The notes beneath the pieces were generated by a model that was not told the origin of the DNA, ran no database searches, and worked only from the letters and a program-made list of their open reading frames with translations. The translations under genes and the position numbers were made by a program. This document shows positions 35,166 through 46,498 of a stretch of DNA of 64,000 nucleotides, in pieces (the first letter of the stretch is position 1; every line of letters begins with the position of its first letter). Source of the DNA: Carallia brachiata (lineage: Eukaryota > Streptophyta > Magnoliopsida > Malpighiales > Rhizophoraceae); NCBI GenBank assembly GCA_021464245.1, contig JADCRB010000016.1, positions 7,478,129 to 7,542,128 on the forward strand, in the 5' to 3' direction.

Positions 35166-36065
35166 TTTTTTTTTAACCAAATAAGAAGGCTTCATTTCAG
35201 GGCATAAAGCCCAAAAATGTACAATGAAAGCAACCCAAAGAGAAGCTCACAGTAGCAGTACAAAGAAATTCAAACTACCCTGGAATATAATACAGTGCCC
35301 ACCAAAGCACAAACTCAACCTTACTCCAAGTAACAGACATGCGACCTGAATGAACACCTTAGCTGGGACTCATAGCCTCAAGAAGAAATAGGCCCACACA
35401 AAGACACTAGCAGGCCCAAGGCCCACAGGCAAAGGCACCGGAGACCAGCAGGTCTCCAAGCCCCATTGCTTGCTCAACAGCAAAGCCCGGGGAAATCAGC
35501 AAGCCTCGTAGGGTTGTAAGCGACAGCATCTCCACCAAAAAGTTGGGTAACCGTCGACTACGCCAAAGCGCTATACAAAGGGTGTAGAAATAACCACTCA
35601 CTGCAGAAAGGGAGGCCTGACTAAGGAGAACCAGACAAAAGACGATGACCGGCGACAGCACAAAGGACCTGCACGGAGCTCCTGTGACAACCAGCCCAAT
35701 CTATATAAAGTTGCCCTCAAAGACAAAAAAAAAAACACTGCTCCCCCACCACCGCGCCCATCAAAGACAGGGAAGGGGCGGGGGAGCCTTCTGGGAGACC
35801 AGTTAATGGCTCAGACACCAAACACATAAAACTTTCCAACAAGAACCCTGATCCGCACAGCCACTAGCCAAGCACCAAACAGATGAAGAAAAGTAAAGCA
35901 ACAAATCCCACAAAGGGGAACAAATCTCACGAGGGGAACAAAGCCTACCAAACGGCAGATACGTTCCAGCCAAACACCGAGCGACAAAAGGAAACCAGAA
36001 GCTCTCGGCACACGTTAGCTGGGACGTGCACATGATAGCATTGAGCAAAAATTCAAAACAAATTT
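35166..36065 (-). mobile_element. 3' end of a non-LTR retrotransposon (LINE), 5'-truncated
   Basis: On the minus strand the block ends GGGCTTTATGCCCTGAAATG, then AAGCCTTCTTATTTGGTTAA and poly(A) (plus-strand T run 35166-35174). This AAGCTTCTT...TTGGT(T/C)-A(n) ending is characteristic of plant LINE 3' ends. The interior is markedly GC-richer than its surroundings, and its frames (for example 35407-35661) show no domain, consistent with a 3' UTR. The 5' end is put at the change of composition near 36060. No target-site duplication was found. Confidence 0.6.
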
Positions 36066-38090
36066 TTTTTTGTCTTTTTTTGCCTACTAGATGAGAGAGA
36101 TATATAGGTGTATACAGAAATCTAACCAATAGGAGAAAAAAATTTTCAAATTTTTATTTTTTTAAAAAAATTTTAATGACGAAACATGATAACTTATCAC
36201 TAAAATACTAAAGGGGCGTCTAAAAGAGAAAATGATACTAATAGAATGAACGATATGGAGTGATTCAAAAAAATGTTGCTGATACAAATAAACGAATTTA
36301 ACAACCTTTTGAGTGAAATAATTTTTTTGACAAATTAAAATAGAAAAGAAAATCTTTTAAATTTACACCACACGACTTTGCGCATAATACGTATCCTTAA
36401 AAAAGTAAGTACTTGGACCTGCGGCAATGCTTATTGGCCAGTTATGCGTGTAGGGAATCAGATTTCGGCACTGCCTTCGTAATTTTCTGGTAAATTACGT
36501 CGTTGAGTAAGCATATACGCTACATTCCCACTCTTTTGTAATAAAATAACTAATTAGCTAACAGGAAACCAGACCACCAGTTGTCGATTAGCAATAAACT
36601 TTAGAGTTCTTTTCTCACTAACAAAAATACATATCGGTAATGCGCTATATACACAATTATAGACAAGTTTTGATATCAAATATTATGGAACAGTACAAAA
36701 TTTTACCAAAGAAGTGAACATTAGTCGAATGATTAAAAGAGAGTGTCCTCTTACTTTTAGCGTAATTCAATCTCTATCAGTCTCTTTTCCCCCTTTCATA
36801 GTGGGACCGTGATTCCTCCTACTACATAGACAAAAAAAAAAAAACGATTTAACCAATTAATTAACTAATGTATGTGGACTTTATTAACTGTAGTTAGATG
36901 TGGATCGTGACATTATGATTCGAGCTTCAATCGTGTGTCCAATTAAAATGGACTTACGACTAACAAAGGGCAGCTTTGTCCTCCCCTCTGTATCCTTATC
37001 CTTCGATTTTCCTAGCTCAAATAAAATAAAAAACCGAGATTATAATTGTCCTTAATTTTTTGGGCACCATGTAATGTGATGAGAGTAATGCTCAAGAATA
37101 TAAGTTCTAACGAAATATCAATAGTTTTAGTCTTAAATTTTTAAATTGTTTTACATTTGAATCTTAAACCTTTACATTTTTTACATTTTATTTGAGTCCT
37201 AAACTTTTTAATTTTTTGGCAAATCAGTCCCTCTGTTTATCAAAAGTGATCAATCTATTAAAAAATAATTTTAACTTTACAAAAATTATTTAAAAAAATA
37301 TTAAATATATGAATTGAATGTCTTTTCTATTAAAAATATACATATTACCTATTTAATTCGTATATTTGTTAATTAAAAAAATATTTAATGTGCATATTTT
37401 ATAGCTGAAAAAAATATTTAATTCATATATTTAATTTTTTTTAAATAATTTTTATTAAATCAAACTCATTTATTAATCGATTGATCACTTTTTGTAATTC
37501 AAAAGATTGATATAATATCAAATCAAAAAATTTAAAAATCAAATGAAATATAAAAAAAATTTAAAATTTAAACATAAAAAAATTTAAGAGTTATAAAATT
37601 AAAAATATTAATATCACAAATACTAACAGCGGTAATTGAAGGTCGGAGAAACTTACTCCACTTGAATAATCCGGCAGAAATTCACTCGATTAAAAAAGTC
37701 AATGATATGAAAACCAAAAGTCAAAATCACGCAAAATCCAATTAACTAGACACCAGAATAATTAGAATTGAACAAGACTTCGAATAATTTATTCAAAACT
37801 CAAAACTGGAGGGACCTAAAGTCAAATATGTTTATTGTCTGACGTGATAATTTAACAACAATTAAATGTATTTTTTATATTCGATTTAAGTTTTAATTTA
37901 ACTACTGTGCTTTCTCTTTTGACGATCAATTTAATTGTGCGTGCGTAATGTTAGTTCTAAACTTACTAACGTCGTAATCAACTTAAAAAAAATTTACTTT
38001 GATTCAATAATATTTGAATAATAATTTTACTCTATATGAAATAATTAAATAAAAGTAGAATGAGGTGATCTTCAATTCAAACCAATGTAA
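36066..38090. other. AT-rich intergenic DNA, no gene seen
   Basis: Only short biased frames. The stretch 37110-37620 has repeated themes (AAATTTTTAAA, TTTGAATTTAAA) suggestive of old transposon DNA, but no ends can be set. Confidence 0.6.
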
Positions 38091-39197
38091 TCAAAGGTGT
38101 GCCTGAGGCGCCAACGCCTTGGGGATTTTTTGCCCCAAGGCGAGGTGCCTTGCGCTAGACGCTCCTCAGGCACGCTTTAGCGCGCTTTTTCCAGAAGCAA
38201 CGGGTGTAAGAAAGGCGGGCCTGAGACAAGTCTTACAATTTTTTTTTATTTTATTATAAAACAAGATTCTTACTTCAAATGACATATACTTTGTTTGCCA
38301 AATCATAAGAAAGGGTAAAAAAAAAAAAAGATAAGAAATTATTTTTTATTTATCTTTATTTATTTATTTTTTATTAATCTAAACAACTAATTTTTATTTT
38401 TTTCTTACAAATTACTATTTATTTTCTTTCTTACAATTTTCTAATCATTACTATACTATTTTTTATTCTTTTTCTTTTTCATTTTCTTTCTTACCGTTCA
38501 AAAGTAAAGAGTCCTACCTCAAAACAAACACTGATCAAACGTTGCTTTTTTTTTTTTCTTTATTTCTCTTCTGTACACGTGTTCTGTTCCTAAAACCTTG
38601 GTCATTATCTCTCCTTCTTTCTTACCCCTCTTTTTTGTTTTTATTTTACTATTACCATATTTTTCTATTTTATCTCGTTTGTTCCTTTTCTTGGCTTCAA
38701 CAGTTCAACCATTGCATTCTTTTTGTAGAAATTGAAGAAGGAAAACCCAAATGCCACTGTATTGTATTAGTAGTATGATTCAATGACTCAAAAGTGAATG
38801 TAGGATGATGAGGATGATTCTTTTTTTTTTTTTTTAAGTTTACATAAATGAGAGTAGAATTTTGTTGTTTTATCACTTTTCATCCTTTTGATTTAACATA
38901 AAATTATTGTACATCACTTTATATATATATATATATGTGTGTGTGTGTGATTTTTGATTTTATATGAGATATATGAAATATTTTACTTTAGTTTTTTTTG
39001 AATATAATTGCTTTAATAGATTCAATCACTTACTTTATTATTAGATTTAGTTTTGTTTTTATATTCTTTTTAGCATAATTTATTACTTTTTCAAAGTGCG
39101 TCTTACTTCGTTTATACGTATACTTGCGTCTTGTCCCTTGTGCTTAAGTTTAGAGAGTCTTTAGCACCCAAAAGCGCCTAACATCTTTGAAAACACT
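38091..39197. mobile_element. Nonautonomous transposon with GGCGCC-rich termini (hAT-like, tentative)
   Basis: The left end TCAAAGGTGTGCCTGAGGCG and the right end, read in reverse complement, TCAAAGATGTTAGGCGC, are related inverted termini. The left terminus also folds on itself: CGCCTTGGGG (38115-38124) pairs with CCCCAAGGCG (38133-38142), inside an outer GTGCCTGAGG/CCTCAGGCAC pair (38099-38108 and 38164-38173). The 1-kb interior is AT-rich and non-coding. Many plant genomes carry repeats of this GGCGCC-terminal type. The hAT assignment is from general resemblance; no 8-bp target duplication is evident. Confidence 0.5.
38925..38950. repeat. (AT)n(GT)n microsatellite
   Basis: A short AT run passing directly into GT repeats, inside the GGCGCC-terminal element. 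Confidence 0.9.
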
Positions 39198-39581
39198 CGT
39201 CTGGACTCACAAATACAATGACCGGCGTACACATGATAACCTTTTTTATTTTGCAAGAAAAAAAAAATCAAATATATATGTATTTTGTTGAATCCAAAAT
39301 CTAATGAATTAGACCCGAATTATCCGGAACCCTCCCCCGTTTGCCATCTCTAATATTGGATGTTAGTGACAAAAGCACCGCCCATCTAATTGCCAGCTTT
39401 GATCTGATTAAGCTTGCAGTACATCCTAATAAGTTGGAATGTCAACGCTGTACTACAAATCCATTGTAGTTAGGATCTTGCAATATATCAACGACTTCTA
39501 GCGTGTACAGCCAGCTAGTAATATAACTAACTAACTAAATCCAACCCAGAAACAAAATAGACATCAACCTTTATTCTATTC

Positions 39582-40937
39582 ATGGCTTCCAATTCCAACC
39601 ATTGCCTAAGAAATCTAAAGTCAACCACTATATTCTTCTTTCTCTCTTGATCCTGCAATTCTCCATAGTAACCAATGGCCACGGAGGCGGCGGTGGCGAT
39701 GGCGGAGGCAACGTTGACCAAACGAACTTGCGTGCAAAAGGCTTGATTCTGGTGAAAGTCTGGTGCTTGATCATCCTCCTGGTCAGCACCTTCTGTGGTG
39801 GCGTCTCCCCCTACTTCTTCAAATGGAACGAGAGCTTCCTTCTGTTGGGGACCCAATTTGCTGGTGGGGTTTTTCTGGGGACCTCTCTGATGCATTTCTT
39901 GTCAGATTCAACAAGCACTTTTGGCCAACTCACGACAAAGACTTATCCTTTCTCTTATATGCTTGCCTCTGCTGGGTATATTTTGACAATGCTCGGTGAT
40001 TGCATAGTGATGTTGGTTACGAAGGGTGCTGCTGGACATAGAGAATCGAGAGTGGAAGTGGAAGAAGGAAAGGCTGGTGATGATGATAGAGATGTGGGAA
40101 CTGATTTAAATCCTGTTTTCTTAAGGACCACCAATGTTGGAGATACTGTTCTTCTCATTCTTGCTTTGTGCTTTCATTCAGTTTTTGAGGGGATTGCTGT
40201 TGGTGTTTCTGGTATGTGATTTGATTGGTAACTGTCTTCTTTTGTCCTTTTGATTGTATTATTTAGTTAATCGGGTACATATGGGAACAAAATTTTTATT
40301 TTCTATTTAGTTTTTCTCTTTTTTTTTTTTGGTTAATTGGGGTATGATTAAAATTTGAATTTGATAACTATAATTCTGAAGGTGACTCCAATAATAAATA
40401 AATAATAATATTGTGGGTGGGGTTTTGGTTATTTGAAGATGATGAGATTCCATTTATTTCTCCTACCTTTTGCTTCAATCTAAGTTGTTAGTTACTTAGC
40501 AGTTTCTTGTTCAGGACTTCTTTCTCATGAAAATTTATCTTTCAGCCACTAAGGCAGATGCATGGAGGAACCTTTGGACAATAAGTTTGCACAAAATATT
40601 TGCAGCCATTGCAATGGGAATTGCTTTGCTTAGGATGCTTCCAAAGAGGCCATTTCTAACGACGGCCGCATATTCTTTTGCCTTTGCAATTTCCAGTCCC
40701 ATTGGGGTGGGAATTGGCATTGCCATTGATGCCACAACTCAAGGCCGAACTGCTGATTGGATCTATGCCATCACTATGGGACTGGCTTGTGGAGTTTTCA
40801 TCTATGTTGCCATCAATCATCTTGTTGCTAAAGGATACAAACCACAGGCTCAGTTGTATTTTGATACTCCATTCTTCAAGTTTTTGGCTGTGCTACTTGG
40901 GGTCGGAGTCATTGCCGTTGTTATGAATTGGGATTAA
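39582..40937 (+). CDS. ZIP2: ZIP-family zinc/iron/manganese transporter, ZIP2-like (frame break in signal peptide)
   Basis: Moves divalent metals into the cytosol across the plasma membrane. Two exons, 39582-40211 and 40546-40937 (GT-AG, phase 1), about 340 residues. The Met at 39582 opens [20 protein letters not shown], a signal-peptide-like start. The body is in another frame ([15 protein letters not shown] onward), so one base is missing near 39635-39648, most simply a T in the TTT run. The body has the ZIP plan: TM1-3 ([40 protein letters not shown]), a variable loop at TKGAAGHRE to VGTDLN that is poor in His, then TM4 with [16 protein letters not shown] and TM5 [14 protein letters not shown] carrying the metal-binding His and Glu. 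It ends VVMNWD. ZIP2 rather than ZIP11 is favoured by the gene neighbourhood and by the loop, not proven. Confidence 0.92.
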
Positions 40938-42815
40938 AAAAAAAAATCTGTTTTCACGTTCCTGTAGTTGTGAGTTCATATCTAAAATTATTGGATTTGT
41001 ACACTGCAATTTCCATGATAATTGAATTACTTCTAGTTACTCAATGGATCTCAATGTACAAGTATATTTCACCTAAAAATAATTAAGAAGAACAACACTT
41101 TTTATTGTCTCTTGTAATACATAATCCACCTCAAAATAATATTGATAAAGTCCAGCCTATTATTTGATTTCTTTCTTTTTCTTTTTTTTTTTTTTTTGGC
41201 AAATATATACCCATTACGAGCTTTCTATGAATTGTTCAAATATTGGATGGATACGCATATGGGTGACACTTACAATAATTCAGGTTAGCATAATAGTAAA
41301 GTTACCATTCTGACTAGGATATCACGTGTCCCTACTGTGAAAATAATGTTTTTGTATACCAAATAATATGAGAATCTCGTGCACTCAGATGTCTTTTAAC
41401 TAAAATAAAAGAAAAATGAAAAAGGTTAAAGAATTGGCAAATATTCAGACATATAAAAGATAAACTCCTCAAGAAGTGTAGAGATACATAGCTAGGAGGA
41501 TCTGACAGGGACTAACTAGCGAGCGGAGTTGGTGCACCTACAAAGAGAAGTAACATGTTTATGTGGTACAGATAACAGACTCATCTGCAAAGTAAAATCC
41601 TTCACACACCATTTGTTTTTTCTCTTTTTTGTCATGTTGATTCTTCGTTTATCATTTATCATTGTGACTTCATACTTAAGTTTCGGTGGTTAATTGGTTC
41701 TGTAGAGCAAAGAAATGGAGCTACAATTAGCTTAATTATGTTTTACTTATGTTGTTGTTTTGAAAGAAATTAAAGGTGGGTAAAATATCGTGCTCTACCT
41801 TGGCTTGGGAGTATCAAAGGACAGATTTGTTTGGGACATAAGTTATCACCAACCAAATTGTGCATGGCCCAACAAGTTTTTTTTTTTCATGAAAATGGTC
41901 TACATGAACGTTAGAAATTGGCCTAACATAGGTCTGGTAATCCACTGATTGTCTTGGTCACCAAGACTTAACGGTTGGATTATGTTTGAACGACTGGCAA
42001 GCTGAATGAGACAGTTAGAAATTGTTATCTATGTGAGATTCCTGATATACCCTTTGGGATGGTTGTTTTTCTAGACGGGGCATGGGGAGGACCTGTTGAT
42101 GTGTTAGCACCATGCTAAGTTTTGATCAAATTAAGCATATGCTAGCTACATTAGGAGGTTGATATTGAATTGTGCTCTTATGACTTGATCCAAATAATGG
42201 AATTTCGGTCAACTAAGTGCTAACAGTGAAGTGTTTTTTGTATGTGGTTAAGAAAGTAATGATTCGGGCAATTTTGCGCATGTGTACGTGTGTTCGATAG
42301 GCACTATAATGTGCAAACACCTTAGGGGTGCATGCTGCACATTTTGCAATTTTTTTTCTCCTTTTATACTTGGAAATAGTTAGTAGTTAGTATGAATGAA
42401 GATTTATCTAGATTCTGAACCGATTACATTACAAAACTCTCAGAAGTTTGAGAAGATGGTAAGATTTGATCTCATGACTTCTCTCTGAGCACTTTTTCAA
42501 AATATATAGAATGTGACTGTCATTTTCCATCCCTTTCAGAATTCTGGTGAATGCCAGCACTCTCTGTTTGGGGGGGGGGGGGGGGGGGGGGAGGGCATTC
42601 ATAGAGTAAAAATGAGGCTATTGATGGAAAAAAAATTTATGTTACGGCTGATAAACCAGTTGTTTGGCATCAAAAGGTTAAGTACATTAACTAATTGTCT
42701 TTGATTATACTCCAAATTGGGCATGGGCCAACAACAGTAGGTGATTCTCTTCTTTACCCAATTATGAAACATCTCATCGCCAATTCAAGCAAGCACACTC
42801 CGTATGCCTATATAA
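40938..42815. other. ZIP to laccase intergenic region
   Basis: No gene recognised. Contains a poly(T) run near 41180-41199 and the poly(G) run at 42570-42591. The right end holds the laccase promoter. Confidence 0.6.
42570..42591. repeat. 22-base poly(G) homopolymer
   Basis: Twenty-two consecutive G, the only long G/C homopolymer in a window where long runs are otherwise A or T. It lies about 350 bp upstream of the frame-broken laccase. Confidence 0.95.
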
Positions 42816-42816
42816 A
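42809..42816 (+). promoter_or_regulatory. TATA box of the laccase locus
   Basis: TATATAAA lies 124 bp upstream of the laccase ATG, a standard plant promoter distance, so the promoter core looks intact although the coding frame is not. Confidence 0.6.
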
Positions 42817-43744
42817 CTTACCCTCTTTAGTTCCAAGGTCGTACCCACTAAAGAAGCAACAGAATCCAAGCTAGCTCCAGGCTCACCTCTACATTTCTCA
42901 TCATTTTTTTTTTCTTAGCAATCTGTCCCAGACCAACAAATGGGTTCTCCATTCTTTGTAACACCGGCAAGTCTGGTGGCGATTCTCCTCGCTATGAGCT
43001 GCCTCTGGGCCTTTCCTGAGGCTGCCAATGCAGGCATCACTAAGCACTACAACTTTAATGTGTGTTATTGTACCCATTAAACTAATTGGTTGTGCACCTC
43101 ATTAATATAGTCCTCAGCTTACCTTAGTTTATATGTTGACCTGATATAGTTTTTGTGTCAACATTTTCTGTTCTTTGTCCCAGATAATAATGAAGAATGT
43201 TACCAGGTTGTGCAGCACAAGCAGCATAGTGACAGTCAACGGGAAGTTCCCAGGGCCCCGCGTCATTGCTAGAGAAGGCGATCGATTAGTAATAAAGGTG
43301 GTTAATCATGTTAGCAAGAATGCCAGCATCCATTGGTATGATACTTATCAATTATGCATCATTTTTTACAGAATGTTCATATATCTATATAGCTAATATT
43401 GTACTGGTGATGAAAACAGGCATGGCATTCGGCAACTTCAGAGTGGATGGGCCGATGGGCCGTCCTATATCACACAATGCCCCATTCAAACAAACCAGAG
43501 TTATGTGTACAATTTCACATTACAGGACAAAGAGGGACTTTTTTCTGGCATGCCCACATTTCATGGCTCAGGGCTACTCTATGGACCTCTCATCATCCTT
43601 CTAAGAAGAATGTTTCCTACCCATTGCCAAACCATACAAGGAAGTCACCATCTTGTTTGGTACTATAACTAACAATCCCTCCATGACTCTTTTTTGGCAT
43701 TTTCTTGGTTAGTTAGGTGTATTCCTTCGTCTAGCACTAGGTAT

Positions 43745-44560
43745 GTTTACGGTTCAATTTACTAAACTAAAACATTATAATTATTTTTAAATTAAAATTT
43801 TCAATTATGCAAAATTAAAAACTGTTATCTAACAGAAAATTCAGATAACTAAAATTCAGTTAACTGAAAATTTCAATTCGATTTCAGTTGATTATTCGGT
43901 TAACTAAATTTAATAAAAAAAATTTTAAATTATAATCTAAATATAAAAAAAATATTTTTTGATATATATTTTTTTTAAAAAAATTAGAAATATCATTGTA
44001 TATCAAAATTAAACAAGTAATTATTTTAGATATAATAATATTTTATTAACATTTATTTGTTAATAATTGCTATATCCGTAATATATTTTGCTATTGTTAG
44101 AAAAAAATTATCTATATATATACTTAAGATACTTAGCCATAGGCTTTCACTTAAGTTAGTACGATAGGGTTACCAGTTTCCAGCCTATATACTGTGAATA
44201 AATTTGTTTTATAATAAATATAAATAGTAAATATAAACAGTAAATAAAAGCATAAACAGTAAATAAGAACAAAATAAGAACATAATCAGTAAATAGCAAC
44301 CAACTCGGGAGGCAAGCCTACCACATCTGGTGCTTTAAGCAGATAGTAAAAGAAAGTACATATTATTTAAAGGAGAATATGTACAGTGAACAGAAAGATC
44401 CTTACAGAGGGGGAGGAGGATCGTTCCAGTAAGCAACAATTTCAAAATGATAAAACAAGTTTTCTTGCTACTATTAAACAACAACTTCAATCCTTAGAAT
44501 TAGCAGAATCTTCTAGTTCTAAGATTGTCCTTGACACTCCTGTTAGAATTAGTCAACCGG

Positions 44561-44600
<40 letters not shown>

Positions 44601-44700
44601 ACATTTTAATTTGATTTGGTTAACTGAAAATTTTGTTTAATTCATTTCGATTTTTTTGATTAATTAAAATTTTTAATTTTTTAAATACTCTTAATTAGCA
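43745..44700. other. AT-rich insertion in laccase intron 3
   Basis: The intron between laccase exons 3 and 4 is about 1.1 kb and looks enlarged. Related words flank the centre: CAGTTAACTGAAAATTTC and CGATTTCAGTTGATT near 43856-43895, and GGTTAACTGAAAATTTTG with CATTTCGATTTTTTTGATTA near 44617-44665, suggesting repeat ends. The central 44150-44580 is less AT-rich and holds a 60-codon frame (44386-44560, KQQFQNDKTSFLATIKQQLQ) that I do not recognise, then a (TA)n run at 44562-44596. Probably a decayed retroelement fragment. Confidence 0.45.
44562..44596. repeat. (TA)n microsatellite in laccase intron 3
   Basis: About 17 TA repeats. Confidence 0.97.
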
Positions 44701-45149
44701 CTGCCCAACATGGGGCTAATCAGCATTTTTTTCGTGGGACTGCAGGGGAGTGGTTCAAAGCTGATGCCGATGCAGTTATTAACCAGGCTTTGCAGACCGG
44801 AGCCGGCCCGAATGTCTCTGACGCGTACACCTTTAATGGACTTCCAGGCCCATTGTACAATTGCTCAGCAAAAGGTAATTCATTCGTTAAAATAAATCGA
44901 TTCAGTCTCTTATTTAAATATCTTGAATTCAAAATTTGAGAAGGGAGAGATGAGATTTATGAGAAGAGAGACTTGCTTTCATTGTGTAGCTCACGGCGGC
45001 CTCCTAATAGACAAAAAAAAAAAAAAAAAAAAACAAATCAATTCATGTGACAGGGGTCTACATGCCTAACAATATTATGTTTGATGTGGTGCCCTCACAG
45101 ATACATACAAGCTAAAGGTGAAGCCAGGAAAAACATATCTTCTTCGGTT

Positions 45150-45170
45150 GATCAATGCTGCGCTCAATGA
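45150..45170 (+). promoter_or_regulatory. miR397 target site in laccase exon 5
   Basis: The bases encoding LINAALND (ATCAATGCTGCGCTCAATGA) are complementary to the conserved plant miR397, with only G:U-type differences and one end mismatch by my recollection of its sequence. miR397 is known to cleave laccase mRNAs at this place, so the transcript of this locus could still be cleaved or act as a decoy. Confidence 0.65.
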
Positions 45171-46498
45171 TGATCTCTTCTTCAGCGTAGCAAACCACTC
45201 CTTAACCGTCGTCGAAGCCGATGCTAACTATGTTAAACCATTTAACACCAGTATTTTGTTCATGGCACCAGGGCAAACCACAAATGTGCTCCTCAAAACC
45301 AAAGCCAGTGCCCCCAATGCTACATTCTACATGCTAGCAAGACCATACTTCACAGGCCAAGGCTCGTTTGACAATACAACCATTGCTGGCATTCTTGAAT
45401 ATGAAAGCTCTTCAAAAATGGTCCAGTTTAAGGCCAGCCCTGCCTGCTATTATTACAAATTTTGTGGCAAATTTCAGTAAGAAATTCAGAGTCTGGCTAA
45501 TGCTCAATTCCCAGCTAATGTGCCCCAAAAAATAGACCGAAAATTTCTCATCACAATGGGTCTTGGAAACAATCCATGTCCAAAAAACCAGACATGTCAG
45601 GGCCTAATGGCACAAAATTTGCAGCTTCTTTTAGCAACGTCTCCTTTCTACAACTTCCTTCAACAGCACTTCTCCAGCCTACTTTTTTGGCAAGTCTAAT
45701 GGGGTTTACACCACTGATTTTCCAAGGTTCCCTCTCAATCCATTTAACTACACAGGGACACCACCAAACAAAACTTTTGTGAGCAATGGAACAAAGGTTG
45801 TGGTGCTACCCTTTAACACCAGTGTGGAGGTGGTTGCTGCAGGGCACTAGCATATTGGGTGCTGAGAGCCACCCTCTCCATCTTCATGGCTTCAATTTCT
45901 ATGTTGTTGGTCAAGGGATTCGGGAACTTTGATCCTAACAATGACCAAAACTACAATCTTGTTGATCCTGTTGAAAGGAACACTGCTGCTGTGCCTACTA
46001 ATGGCTGGCTTGCTATTCGTTTTCGTGCAGACAATCCAGGGTAATAATTTTTTTGCTTAGAAATTGAATGAATTAGGACATTCAAGTTTAATTCTATTCT
46101 TGTCCAAAACAAAAAAGGTTTTGATTCTATTCTTAACATGATTTGTTTTGGGCATATGTCCGGAGAAATTTTATTTGATTGACGAGTTAAAGTGTAACAT
46201 TTTATTATTTTCAAAAGTATCAATGTGATCGTAAAAAATTAAAAATTCATTATACTTTAACTCGTTAATCGGACAAAAATCCTCCATATGCCTATTTTCA
46301 ACCGTTTGTTTTTATTTGTGGATTTGTGTCCAGCAATTTAATGATAACGTGGAAATGCGTGGCACAGGATTATGGTTAATGCATTGCCACATTGATGTGC
46401 ATCTAAGCTGGGGCTTAAGGATGGCATGGATTGTGCTGGATGGAAAACTCCCCAATCAGAAGCTGCCTCCTCCACCGTCTGATCTGCCCAAGTGTTGA

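Larger units (their letters stand above)
42940..46498 (+). pseudogene. LAC17-like laccase with about ten frame breaks
   Basis: Laccases are secreted multicopper oxidases that polymerise monolignols in the cell wall. Exons: 42940-43059 (signal peptide, TKHYNFN), 43184-43335, 43420-43659, 44746-44874, 45101-about 46040, then about 46367-46498. Segments match the LAC2/17 group in order: [70 protein letters not shown], the intact [20 protein letters not shown], and [18 protein letters not shown], so all copper-ligand motifs remain visible. Indels break the frame near 43513, 43580, 43601, 43627, 45439, 45492, 45605, 45670, 45840 and 45920, and the last splice junction does not close. Substitution damage is slight: no obvious nonsense codon remains once frames are followed. 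Either a young pseudogene or a badly assembled locus. Confidence 0.88.
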
